DNA from: Prorocentrum cordatum
Lineage: Eukaryota; Sar; Dinophyceae; Prorocentrales; Prorocentraceae
NCBI GenBank assembly: GCA_963575745.1
Contig: CAUYUJ010019376.1
Coordinates: forward strand, 62,001 to 126,000
Direction of reading: 5' to 3'
Length of the DNA stretch: 64,000 nt
The notes beneath the pieces were generated by a model. It did not search any database and was not told where the DNA came from. It was given only the letters and a program-made list of their open reading frames with translations. The translations under genes were made by a program, and so were the position numbers. Shown here in pieces: positions 22,306 through 31,399 of this stretch; position 1 is the first letter of the stretch, and the number at the start of each line of letters is the position of its first letter.

Positions 22306-22522
22306 GGAGGCCTCGTAAATGGGGTCGGAAGATCGCGCCGCATCGCCGATACATCGGCGATGAATCGGCGATGCACCGGCGGTGCATCGTCGACGTGGGC
22401 GATGCATCGGCAACGTCGACGCGAAGCAAATCAGGCTCCACATCGAGCCGCATCGGCGATGCATCGGCGATGCGGCGCGATCCTCCGACCCCGTCTAGCC
22501 CGACCCCGCCTGGGAGGCTTCG
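22306..22522. mobile_element. Fold-back (MITE-like) element, family 1, copy 1
   Basis: Left arm GGAGGCCTCGTAAATGGGGT then GATCGCGCCGCATCGCCGAT; the right arm contains GCGGCGCGATCCTCCGACCC and ends CCCGCCTGGGAGGCTTCG. The arms are inverted repeats. The middle is built of CATCGGCGATG palindromic words and GTCGACG. A second copy lies at 32630-32808. No ORF. Confidence 0.8.
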
Positions 22523-22696
22523 AAACAAGGAACCGGAGCAGGAGGACAGCAGGCGAGACCACGGGGAGGTGCCGCGTCCCCCCCGGGGCCTGGCCCCCCC
22601 ACGCACTGCCGGGGGGGACGGCCCGGCGCTCGGCCGACGGGCCACGCAGGGCGGCCAAACGCCGCCTGGCGAGTACGCCCCGGGCTGGCCAGCGTC

Positions 22697-22918
22697 GGAG
22701 GAGGAGGAGGAGGAGGAGGAGGAGGAGAAGGGGGAGGAGGTGGAGGAGGAGGAGGAGGAGGAGGAGGGGGAGGGGAGGGAGGAGGAGGAGGAGGAGGAGG
22801 AGAGGAGGAGGAGGAGGAGGAGGATGGAGAAGGAGGAGGAGGAGGAGGGAGGAGGAGGAGGAGGAGGAGGAGGGAGGAGGAGGGAGGAGGAGGAGGAGGA
22901 GGAGGAGGGGGAGGAAGT
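22697..22918 (+). repeat. (GGA)n homopurine tract
   Basis: About 220 bp of GGA with GGGA interruptions. The encoded poly-Glu, poly-Arg and poly-Gly runs, and the poly-Ser/Pro runs on the other strand, are compositional. Confidence 0.96.
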
Positions 22919-23108
22919 TCTGGCACGCCTCACCGTGGCGCCCGATCGCTAACCCGGTAAAAAAGACGCTGCCCCCCCTCACATCACCTGCACATCACTT
23001 GATAACAACAGCTGACATATCACTAACCGTAGTGCAGCTTCGGCTCAAGAGCTAAGCCCAAGCTGACCAGCGCGCCCCTGGCGCACCCATTGCCAAGCGC
23101 AGCACACC

Positions 23109-24049
23109 ATGAAGACTCATCTGGATCTACATCCTCAGCGGCTTACTACACCTCAACAAGATCAAGACGAAGACATCTGGATACCGGCAGACGTCTTTGC
23201 CAAGCTACCGAAGTTTATCGACTTCAACGAAGTCAAGCTCCACTGAACCAACGGAGTTAAGGACCTAGACTACGCCAACCAACGACGAGTTGCAGCTATC
23301 AGCGCAGCTCCCCGCAAGACGCGGAGCGAGGCTCCGCAAGAGTGCCAACAAGAAGGAATGCCCGCACTTATGTCCTACAGCAAGGGCTACGACAACAAGA
23401 AGGCGCTCATCTACACTCTTGGAGACCCCGGAGCAGAACCACAAGTAGCTACCACTTGCACAGGCGTTGTCACGCCATCGCAAAAAGTCAACACGTCCGA
23501 CACCCTCACGCGCAACCCCACGTACGTCTACGTCGACCTGGGTTACATCCACGCCCCCGCGGCAATGAAGTGCGGTTTCGTTCGCACCACGTATCGGCAT
23601 CACATTACCATCGCCTACCTCGCCGCAACTGGGGAATGCTGGAAGGACAAAATCAAGAAGAGCTGGGTCACCGTGTTTGACAGCTTCATGGTCTATCCCA
23701 ACAACAGGATGTGGACCGACACAAACCATTGGATTGACCGACCTGATAAATGCCCGCATTGCCGCTCCGCCACAAAGTATCGCACACCAGAAGACGCCGG
23801 TAACGACCACGACCCCAAGAACATACCCGTCCACAACATGGCGTGGCACGACATCCAAAAGCTGGCAAGTACTGACCCACCACTGCTACAAGCACCACCA
23901 TGGAATAACAAGGACGAGGAGCCTTTTTCACGAACCTTCAGACCCTATACATTTTCAAAAAGAAGGACATGGAGAAGCGCCACACTTTCGAAGAGATAAA
24001 ACGCAAAACCATCCACAACAACATCGAGCGATACAGGTCGATGGTATAA
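23109..24049 (+). pseudogene. Single ORF broken by one TGA and one homopolymer slip; unknown family
   Basis: ATG 23109 opens MKTHLDLHPQRLTTPQQ and runs to an in-frame TGA at 23244-23246. Reading continues in the same frame from TNGVKDLDYANQRRVAAI through VYVDLGYIHAPAAMKCGF, HHITIAYL and NHWIDRPDKCPHCRSA. At the five-T run 23924-23928 the frame shifts, and the next frame continues LQTLYIFKKKDMEKRHTFEE and IERYRSMV to TAA 24047-24049. Corrected, this would be about 313 codons. HHITIAYL fits one HxTx motif of 2H phosphoesterases, but I do not see the second, so no function is assigned. CPHC could be half of a zinc site. GC is lower than in the repeats to the left. Confidence 0.6.
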
Positions 24050-24174
24050 ATCGTGGCGGTCACCGACATCTACGGCACCTTGCAACCTACCTCCGAAATT
24101 GGTATACAAGCCGCATATGCAAGAGACATCGTGGAAACCCGCGGAGGAAGAGCACTACGTCCATACACGGGCAA

Positions 24175-25200
24175 CTACATCCTCCCTATCGATCGCCACC
24201 ACATTACTCCACAAACAATGGGTGGACTACATTGTGACGAGACGGACCTCACAGACAGGAGACAGGCACCGATGTGCGCCACAGGGGGCGGCCCTCTAAG
24301 AGCTCGGCGGGGGCGCCGGAGCGCCGAAACTCTGATGTCGCAGTTCATGTTTACTTCACGATCTCGAGTATGTACTATTGGCCCCCTTGTTACAATCCTT
24401 CCCATGAATTTGAACGTGCAGCGTCGTAAAAGGCAGGGGCGCGCTTGCCACACATACGTTTGCGCGAAACCCATCACCTCAGCCATAGTTTGTGTAATTT
24501 GTACATCATGTCCAAAAACCCGTGTGTCTTGCTCAGCGGGTATCCAATCCCAGTGTGAAGTTTGTCGCATACACTCCGCCAGAGACAATGTGGATGCATG
24601 AACCCATAACGCTGCGCCACTCCAACCTTCGATAATATTGTGCGGCTTGGATTGGGAAATGTCGATTGCATTCCACAATTTGGTTCTCAAACGTATCCAG
24701 CACCAGACCTATGTAACAAATCGATTTGTCTGAATACTCGAGATTAGACCGCCAATTGTGGCCTCCGCTTCCTTGACTGCTTCATCTTCTCTAGATACGT
24801 GACTCGCCTCACAAGCAGGGGCGCCGTCCCGACCAATTGCACCACTGCTGGCATTATCACGAGCGCTTGGCATGACAAGTGTCTGCTCTACCATATTTTC
24901 CTCAAACACAACCTTGGGAACTTCGACAACCTTCTGGACGTACTCAAAAATGGTACCTCAACATACCAAGTTGTCCCTTGCATTGCTACAACAGGCTCCA
25001 TTGGAACCGGGCGCTGACAGTATTGATTGGACTGCACTTCTGCACGCAAAGTGTGGGACTCGTTTTCGCCCAGCCGGCGGATTATATCAAACTGGTCATT
25101 CAATATCGCGTCAAGCTTTTCTACGATCATTTCTGCGAACTTTCTACGTTCCCGTCGCGGGTCCGGTCTGTATTGCCATCGCCTTACCAAGCACACATCT
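24175..25200 (-). pseudogene. Degenerate minus-strand coding region, unknown family
   Basis: Coding-like composition is seen on the minus strand in changing frames: RRERRKFAEMIVEKLDAILN and GTTWYVEVPFLSTSRRLSK (25190-24920), then MVEQTLVMPSARDNASSG (24890-24720), then HTGIGYPLSKTHGFLDMMYK or TSHWDWIPAEQDTRVFGH in competing frames (24670-24470). The first block is a charged helix. I recognise no domain. It may be the remnant of a retroelement ORF, but that is only a guess. Confidence 0.3.
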
Positions 25201-25309
25201 TTGTTGCTCGATGTTTCACTCTATTGTTTTGTGGCCCATGCCATGGCGCAGATGCAATGAATGAAGGGGATGTTTGTTGACTGCTTGGGGCTTGAGCCTC
25301 ACTTGAGCC

Positions 25310-26305
25310 TTCCTTGGACTTGAGCCTTGAGACGGACAACAGAGGACAGCGAGTACCAGTATATCTCTTGCCATCAACGGGACATCGCATTCCTATCAGC
25401 ATGGACGGGCACATACCGAACGCCACTACTACCTACAAAGGAGATCGACCACGTGACGATCCTAAAGCTGAGCGCACCCATCAGCGACCTTCTCAAATGA
25501 ACCGCCATCATCGACAACGTCCTCATCGAATACCCAGCTCAGGTGCTGCAGGAGATCACCATTACTTCGGAGACACGCACAACAAGAATCGACGCGGAAC
25601 CACCAACGTCCACCCTGAGGCCACCAAGCGGGAGATCATAGTCCACCAAGTCGAGTTCACCCAACACGAAGATGCACTAACTGAGATAAGACAGCGACCT
25701 GACTACGAAACACCAGAATACAAGCAACCTACCGACATCCTACTTGGCGGCATCATACCGATAAAGGTCACCGACATCGACAACCTACCCGAGCAAGATG
25801 CACACAAAGCAAGGCAATACCTCATCGATGACGAGGAGAGCCACAGTACACGTCACCTGCTTCAACACTACCAAAAACTACGCAACGCAAGCGTTCAGCC
25901 CATCAGCTGGACCCAGAGCTACTTCCCCGAGTGGCACACGGCTTTTTCAGAAGCTCGACCACAACAAGCACAACGGCCAGCTCGCACTACTCCCACAAAT
26001 AGCGAACTACAGCTCATCCAGCGAAGATCTACACCACAGGTCCGACAAACCATCCCACTACCTATGCCGATCGTCTTCCAGCTCATATACAACCAGAACG
26101 CGCCCCGACACCGAACCAGCCGCCACCGCCGCCTGGCCCTCCCCCGGGCAGAGCCCCCACACAAATCACTACAACGACGCCAAGGACCAACCGATACTTC
26201 CGCAGCCCATGCGCCCCACCAATTTACAAGCAAGGTGACACGCTACGACCTGACCCATCTCACCACGCTAAACTGCCGCCAGGCTGGACCGCGCACGCTG
26301 ACGTG
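25310..26305 (+). pseudogene. Broken coding region with three alternating frames, unknown family
   Basis: Coding character moves between frames. YQYISCHQRDIAFLSAWTG and DHVTILKLSAPISDLLK (25350-25497) end at TGA 25498, followed in the same frame by TAIIDNVLIEYPAQVLQEIT. A second frame carries IIVHQVEFTQHEDALTEIRQ and ILLGGIIPIKVTDIDNLPEQ (25630-25800). A third carries a Pro-rich linker and PPIYKQGDTLRPDPSHHAK then LPPGWTAHADV (about 26215-26300), which resembles the start of a WW domain without its second Trp. No family is assigned. It may be the downstream part of the same gene as 23109-24049. Confidence 0.35.
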
Positions 26306-26346
26306 ACAAGAAGCTGGATCATCGTCGTCGTCGTCGCCGTCATCAT

Positions 26347-26391
26347 TCTCAGTATCACCATGACCACTACCACCACCATCATCATCACCAC

Positions 26392-26446
<55 letters not shown>

Positions 26447-26505
26447 GTCGTCGTCGTCGTCGTCATCATCATCATCATCCTCACCATCATCATCAGCATC
26501 AGTGG
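26347..26505 (+). repeat. (ATC)n/(GTC)n microsatellite
   Basis: About 160 bp of CAT, ATC and GTC trinucleotides. It separates the broken ORFs on its left from a zinc-finger fragment on its right. Confidence 0.95.
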
Positions 26506-26510
26506 CACAA

Positions 26511-26960
26511 AAGATTTCTTTGAAGAGTGGGCGTTGGTGGGCAGGGCTTGGCAGGAGTTATGGAGCTGCGAGGAGGTTGCCAATACTTTCCTGAAAGTTG
26601 ATGCGAAGCTGCTGGAGGTGTCACTCATGAGGGAGGACCAGCTGTGGGACAAACTTGCACCCAAAGCCAAGGAGACGGAGGAGCCGGAGGGAGAGGTTCG
26701 TGTGCGACTTGCTGGATGCGCAGGGCGACGTTTGCGGCCTGTGCGTTGACTCCTTGAAGAAGCTGGTGGTGCATATGACGAAGGCCCGCGGCGGGTCTCA
26801 CGGCGTTCTGTGCCCGCTTAGATGCTGCGCGTTTGCGAACCAATGCCTGAACTTTGGCAGTCTGGTTGCTTCAAAAGATAATGCAAAACAACACGTGCAA
26901 GCTTCATGGAGTCTCGGGAGATGTCGGCCTCGTGGGAGCCATCAAGCATGGGAGTTGTAG
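26511..26960 (+). pseudogene. Fragment of a non-LTR retroelement ORF: helical leader plus zinc fingers
   Basis: One frame reads TKDFFEEWALVGRAWQELWS and SLMREDQLWDKLAPKAKE. After a frameshift near 26690 another reads RFVCDLLDAQGDVCGLCVDS, HMTKARGGSHGVLCPLRC and ASKDNAKQHVQASWSLGRC. The last two blocks match, from memory, the CPxC...SKxxAxQHVQxAxxxGRC finger found before RT in dinoflagellate non-LTR elements; here the first Cys pair is damaged. The fragment ends at TAG near 26960 and no RT follows. Confidence 0.45.
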
Positions 26961-27033
26961 GTTCCTTCGGAGATAATATTTAAAATATGTGGGCTCGAGT
27001 TTGACTGCTTAACTGAATATTACACACACGCTC

Positions 27034-27735
27034 GTGAAGAACACTTGCCGCGCCCCGCTCCGCGCATTGTGGAGCGTCACCTTTTTCGCCATGCCCGCGC
27101 TGCTGGCGGCCGTCGACGACAAGAAGGATGGCGCTCCAGACCAACGCCGCGTCAAGCCACGCCAGGATGGAGGCAAGGACAAGAAGCTCAAAAACGTCAG
27201 CGATCAAGGGCTTCGTCGGTTCCTGCTGGTGATGGTCAAGCAGCTCTTGAGGGTTGCCCAGGGCATGCGCGAACTCGGAGGATGCCTATTCGACACTTTT
27301 CTCTGCCCGTCGGACGGGGTCGAGGCTCTGAAGATGGCGGAACAGACACACTACTACGCGGAGGCGGTGAAGAAGGACGGGAAAGGTTACCCTCACGGAG
27401 CTCCCTACATATGGGCGTTCGCGGGCTTGATCGTGGGCCTACACGGTCGAGGCGAGCCGGTGGGAGCACAGAACGGGAAGCACCTCAACGAGATGATGGA
27501 GTGGCTCAACGACCACAACGTGGAGGACAAGATGGAGACGATACGAATGTGCCGTCTGGACAAGACGTACGACAAAGAGAAAAAACGGATCACCTTTGTG
27601 CTACGAGACGATCGTTGGCGCCAGACGGTGATCGCGGCCTGCGTTCAGGTGGGGATGGAGCGCAAGCAGGGCAAGGCTCCAGCGTCTTTCATGGAGCGCG
27701 AGCTTCAGGAGTACGTTGCACAGCTGGTGTCGTGA
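27034..27735 (+). CDS. Intact hypothetical ORF (233 codons or less)
   Basis: The frame runs from ATG 27034 to TGA at 27733-27735. A second ATG at 27091 (MPALLAAVDDKKDGAPDQRR) gives a more natural start, because the first 19 residues are Cys- and Arg-containing and atypical. Content: a basic leader KPRQDGGKDKKLKNVSDQGL, an amphipathic helix RFLLVMVKQLLRVAQGMREL, the block HGAPYIWAFAGLIVGLHG, and CRLDKTYDKEKKRITFVLRD near the end. No membrane or enzymatic motif is evident. I believe related multicopy ORFs exist in dinoflagellates, but I cannot name a domain. It follows a retroelement zinc-finger fragment on the same strand. Confidence 0.5.
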   Translation: MKNTCRAPLRALWSVTFFAMPALLAAVDDKKDGAPDQRRVKPRQDGGKDKKLKNVSDQGLRRFLLVMVKQLLRVAQGMRELGGCLFDTFLCPSDGVEALKMAEQTHYYAEAVKKDGKGYPHGAPYIWAFAGLIVGLHGRGEPVGAQNGKHLNEMMEWLNDHNVEDKMETIRMCRLDKTYDKEKKRITFVLRDDRWRQTVIAACVQVGMERKQGKAPASFMERELQEYVAQLVS

Positions 27736-27774
27736 GAGCTCGACAAGCTAGAGTACCTGCCCGACAATGTTACT

Positions 27775-28289
27775 TGGGCATGGATTTGTGTGAGCCTGCT
27801 GGTGTACCTGAGAGTGTACGCGAGCCTGCTGCTGATGTACCTGAATTTGTACGTAAGACTGCTGCCGTACCTGTGCGGGTTCGTGAGCCTGCTGCTGCAC
27901 CTGTGGCGCTACGTGCGCCTGCAGCTGCAGGCCACCTTGCAGTTGCTCTGCCTGTCGGCACCCCCGCCGTTGTGCAGAGTGTTTCGCCTGAGAATAGCTC
28001 TGTCTCCTCCCCTCCCTCGACCTCGAGGCCCACTGAGACTCTTCCTGACCAGCGTCGCGCCGCGTCTCGCTGTGGCTCCTCGGTCCTCGCCTCTTCCTTG
28101 TCCTCCTCCAATGCGTTGGGAACCCAGGGGAGTTCGGTGCACTCCGCGACTGTTGCGGAAGCCCCGAGGATACCCACGACTCCCGAGGCTTTGTTGATTT
28201 CTCTTGGGATCGAGCGGGGCAGCCCCCGCTGGAACACTCTGATACATAGTGATAGATTGCGCTCGATGTTGAAACGCACGAGGCTCTGA
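27775..28289 (+). CDS. Downstream Pro/Ala/Val-rich open frame with 10-11-residue repeats
   Basis: A frame different from that of 27034-27735 is open from 27045 to 28289. Its part after 27775 looks coding: tandem units PAGVPESVRE, PAADVPEFVRK, TAAVPVRVRE, PAAAPVALRA, then a Ser-rich linker, and a compact end EALLISLGIERGSPRWNTLI, RLRSMLKRTRL. The DNA repeats in units of about 30-33 bp at 27788-27930. It could be the C-terminal part of the preceding ORF joined by a frameshift or short intron near 27720-27770, or an unrelated gene. Confidence 0.35.
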
Positions 28290-28539
28290 TATCGTTTTCT
28301 CCAGTCGGCCGTAACTCTCGAGTCGGTCGGCGGGGCCAGCCGTGGCCCACGGTCGGCCTTAGGTGCGGCCCCCTCGCCCTGCGTTCTTCGCTGGTCGTCT
28401 GGGTCGAAGTTACCGCACGCCGCCTCTTCTTAAAGTCATTGTATATCAGAGTGATGAGTCACGATTCCTCGGCAGACGTTTCGCAGGAGCAACCTTCTCA
28501 CAAAGACAAGACACACACAGGGGTCCACGGCGCTGAATG

Positions 28540-28675
28540 AAGAAAATCATCGGTATCATCATTATCATCCGTCTCATCATCAACATCATCAGCAGAAGCA
28601 TGGGCGTCATCAGCAGCAGCATTAGCATCAACATCATCATCCACAACCATCCTCCTCTGCATCATCATCATCATC

Positions 28676-28721
<46 letters not shown>

Positions 28722-28735
28722 CCACCACCACCACC

Positions 28736-28769
<34 letters not shown>

Positions 28770-28840
28770 TCAACAATCATCATCATAATCACCATCATCG
28801 TCATCAATATCATCAGTATCCTCGTCCTTATCATCATCAT

Positions 28841-28872
<32 letters not shown>

Positions 28873-28930
28873 TCACCATCACCATCATCAGCATCATCAC
28901 CATCATCATCAGCATCATCATCATCACCAC
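28540..28930 (+). repeat. (CAT)n/(CAC)n microsatellite
   Basis: About 390 bp of CAT with a CAC core at 28720-28750 and interspersed CAGCAT and CATCGT. Both strands are open in places (poly-His, poly-Asp, poly-Met), which is compositional. Confidence 0.96.
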
Positions 28931-28944
28931 GCCGCGCGCCTGGG

Positions 28945-29005
28945 TCGCGGGCGCGCCAACGCCTTCGCCGGCGTCGCTGGCGCGGCAACGCCGCATGAAC
29001 CTACC
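28945..29005 (+). repeat. Solo end of fold-back family 2
   Basis: CGCCTTCGCCGGCGTCGCTG then GCGCGGCAACGCCGCATGAA and CCTACC. This corresponds to the right arm of the complete fold-back element at 32971-33178; the left arm is missing here. Confidence 0.7.
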
Positions 29006-29019
29006 GTAGACGGCCGAAT

Positions 29020-29330
29020 AAGGCCATCAAGACCTGCTTGCCCAAGAGAGCCGCCAAGGCCTCCAAGAGGGAGCCAACAAGCACACCAGAGGCACCCAAG
29101 AAAGGCCCGAAATTGAGGTCAGTATGTGGTTGCATGATTTCCCGCGTTCTCATATTCCTACAACCAGAAAGCGACCCCACATGCCTCCAAGATAGCTCCA
29201 AGCTAGCCCCAAGGTGGCCACGCGACGGGCCAAAAAGGGCTCCAAGACGCCCCCAAGGTGGCCCCAAGATGGCCCAAGAGACTCCCGAGACGGCCCCACG
29301 GCGTCCCAAGGGGGCCCCAGCACGTCCCTC
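29020..29330 (+). repeat. Dispersed CCCAAGA-type repeat, locus 4
   Basis: Units such as GCCCAAGAGAGCCGCCAAGG, CTCCAAGATAGCTCCAAGC and CCCCAAGGTGGCCCCAAGAT, with an unrelated insertion at 29110-29180. Minus-strand frames show the Leu-Gly-x-Ser-Trp-Gly pattern typical of this repeat. Confidence 0.8.
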
Positions 29331-29539
29331 TCTGTCTCCTCTCTCTCCCCCAGAGTTCCCCAGAGGATTCTACAACGGCTGGGAGAACACGTAGTCCGAT
29401 ACCTTGGCCAGACTGTGGTCCCAATGTTTTGACATATTGGCGTTTCCAAAGGCAGGAGGCGGCGGTTGTTGGCCGTAGGCGTCTCCTGTAGTTTTCAAGG
29501 GGTCTGGACCCACGAGCTCTGGGAATCCTCGGGCGGTGG

Positions 29540-31086
29540 TCACATCAGGTTCTGCCGCCTGAGGTATGGAGCATTCAGGCTCTGCGCCAATGTCCTCCGA
29601 CGCTCTGGATGTGGCACGAGCAGCCACGAGCAAAGCAGTATCTTGAAGCGGCTCTCTCCTGGCATCGGAGGCGAGGTGGTCGCCACAGCCCCGAGCCACT
29701 TCAGGAAAAAGATATTCCCCGCGTGGCGCGACTGCCCATCGCTGACCTCGTGAAACTGCGCCCACTGCATCGACAGCAAGGGGCATAAAATGACCAGTTC
29801 AACAAGCGTGATGCCCACGCTCCACACGTCCATGCTTGGTTTCAGAACCACGCTCCCGCCTTCGACTACGAAACGGGCAAATTCGGGCGCACAGTACAAA
29901 GGCGAGAACGAGATATGACTGCTCAGCTTTACTTCTGTGCCTGCAGGCAAGCAGCTATCCATGTCGATGAGTTTCCATCGCCCGCCGCACATCATTATGT
30001 TATCTGGTTTGACATCGAGATGCACGTAGCCTTTCGCGTGCAACCAAGCCACGGCCAGCACAATCTCTTTGGCGATCTTGCGCACAATGTCGCTGGACAG
30101 CGGGGTCTTCGTCTCGCTCCTCTGCCGCAACATGTCCCTCAAGGTGCAGTCAGCCAACTCAGTCACGATGTACATGCGGCCGTCCTCTGGGTCAGGGGCT
30201 GGCTCCCCGCTGGCATCCTTGAGCATCGTTTATCCGACCCCCATCCCCAGCGGCGTGGCCTGGGCTCCACTGGCCGATTTACCCCCCATAGATGGGGATA
30301 TAGGCCGTTCCCTTCGGGTATCGAGGGGTCTGATGGGGATGGGGGTCGGTTAAACGATACCGGATCCTTGGAGAAACCCAGGAGCCTCAAGAAGAGGTCA
30401 GCGGGATCGGTGCGGGCCAGCTCTTCGCACCACAGCGCGTCGTCGACTGGCTTCTCCAGAGGCCTGTGCACCTCCTGAAGCACTTCGACCTGCCGTCTGA
30501 ACTTGGCGAGCGTAGAAGAGACTCCCCCCCTGGATCGGGGGCGGCCAAGAGGGGGGTGTCCAAGAGGAGGGGGTGCAAATCATGACCGGCGGCATGTGCG
30601 CGGCCCACGGGGGAGCCAGGGACGTAACAAGAAGAGGCGCCATGAAATCTGGGGAGATCTCATGGACCCCGCCATGATATCCACCCCCCCTAATCATCAC
30701 CCCCCTCTTGGCCGCCCCCGAATGGAGGGCTTGTACACCTTGATCGCCACGGCCTCGCCGGTCTCAACGTTGCTTCCGAGATAGCATACACTCGAAGTGC
30801 CCTCGCCCAACCGAGTGCTGTCCCCATCCGCGAGGGCAAACTTGCCAAAGATACTGTCCCCAGACTGCGCGGATACCAACGAGGAGCTCGAGGTCATGAC
30901 CTGAGCTGCCGTGCTCGCTGGAGAATGCACTGTTGCATTGAAGCTAGATGCCAAAGAAGAGAATGGCACAGTGCTCTGCGTCGAGACCCCTGGATTCGTG
31001 GAGGTAGTTTTGCTGCGTGGTTCAAGCTTGACGTGGATCCTGTTGGACTCGCTCGCCAAGATCGCCTTGGATTCACTGCACCCCAT
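29540..31086 (-). CDS. Protein kinase, three exons, acylated N-terminus
   Basis: Exons on the minus strand: 31086-30701, 30529-30361 and 30217-29540, giving 410 codons in frame. The start MGCSESKAILA is a textbook N-myristoylation/palmitoylation context, so membrane attachment is likely. After a Ser/Thr-rich linker come the glycine loop RLGEGTSSVCYLG, VAIKVYK with the ATP-binding Lys, and a helix-C region KFRRQVEVLQEVHRPLE. Exon 3 has MYIVTELADCTLRDML (hinge), HLDVKPDN (catalytic loop, HLD for HRD), LIDMDSC (DMD in place of DFG), YCAPEFAR and DVWSVGITLVEL. Catalytic Lys, Asp and Asn are present, so activity is plausible although DFG is altered. Both introns carry terminal inverted repeats. 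An upstream ATG at 31423 could add residues if 31219-31378 is spliced. Confidence 0.85.
30218..30360 (-). other. Kinase intron 2, introner-like with 25-bp inverted repeats
   Basis: GTATCGTTTAACC...GATGCTCAAG, 143 bp, phase 0. The arms (ATCGTTTAWCCGACCCCCAT then CCCCA) at 30225-30249 and 30334-30358 agree at 24 of 25 positions. CAAGGAT occurs on both sides (30215-30221 and 30364-30370), so the 3' AG seems to come from a duplicated target. Joining gives FSKDP-DASGEP in frame. Confidence 0.85.
30530..30700 (-). other. Kinase intron 1, introner-like with 24-bp inverted repeats
   Basis: GTGATGATTAG...GATCCAG, 171 bp, splicing in frame. The inverted repeats TCGGGGGCGGCCAAGAGGGG (plus GGTG, 24 bp, perfect) lie at 30535-30558 and 30698-30721, so the outer 21 bp on the exon 1 side would be exonised. 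TGGA flanks both sides (30531-30534 and 30723-30726) as a possible target duplication. Exact splice sites are inferred from reading frame. Confidence 0.7.
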
Positions 31087-31218
31087 GTCGCCCAAGCTCG
31101 CGCCCGGTGGCTCGTCCACCAAAAATGTGGTCGCAGACGCGGGGTGGCGGGCCCACAACCCACCCAGAGTCAAACCAAACGGCTTCAAGGAACGTGTAGG
31201 GTCCGTTTTGGACTTTCC

Positions 31219-31378
31219 TTAGGTCGGGCCTGTTCCCCTACAGGGGGATATTGGGCGAAAAATTCAAAAATAGTCAAAAAAATACTCTACTCAAAACTAG
31301 TCGAAAAATCGTCCCCAGACTAACTATTTTTTTACTATTTTTGAATATTCCTCCTGTCAACGGACAGGCCCGACTTAA
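31219..31378. mobile_element. Fold-back (MITE-like) element near the kinase 5' end
   Basis: A 160-bp element whose ends are TTAGGTCGGGCCTGT and ACAGGCCCGACTTAA. The inner arms also pair (AAATTCAAAAATAGTC against ACTATTTTTGAATATT). It is much more AT-rich than its surroundings. On the minus strand its edges read TTAA-GTCGGG...CCTAAG-G, so it could be spliced as a GT-AG intron, which would link an upstream ATG at 31423 in frame with the kinase. Confidence 0.85.
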
Positions 31379-31399
31379 GACTACCTCGGTATCGCTCCG

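Noticed and set aside
23244-23246. TGA as a selenocysteine codon
   Set aside because: A second lesion exists downstream, no selenoprotein family is recognised, and I cannot identify a SECIS element.
26210-26305. WW domain suggested by LPPGWTAHAD
   Set aside because: Only the first Trp half is present before the sequence runs into a microsatellite.
29001-29309. Minus-strand frames with repeating Leu-Gly-x-Ser-Trp-Gly, also near 11500
   Set aside because: Translation of the dispersed CCCAAGA repeat; the pattern appears wherever that repeat occurs.
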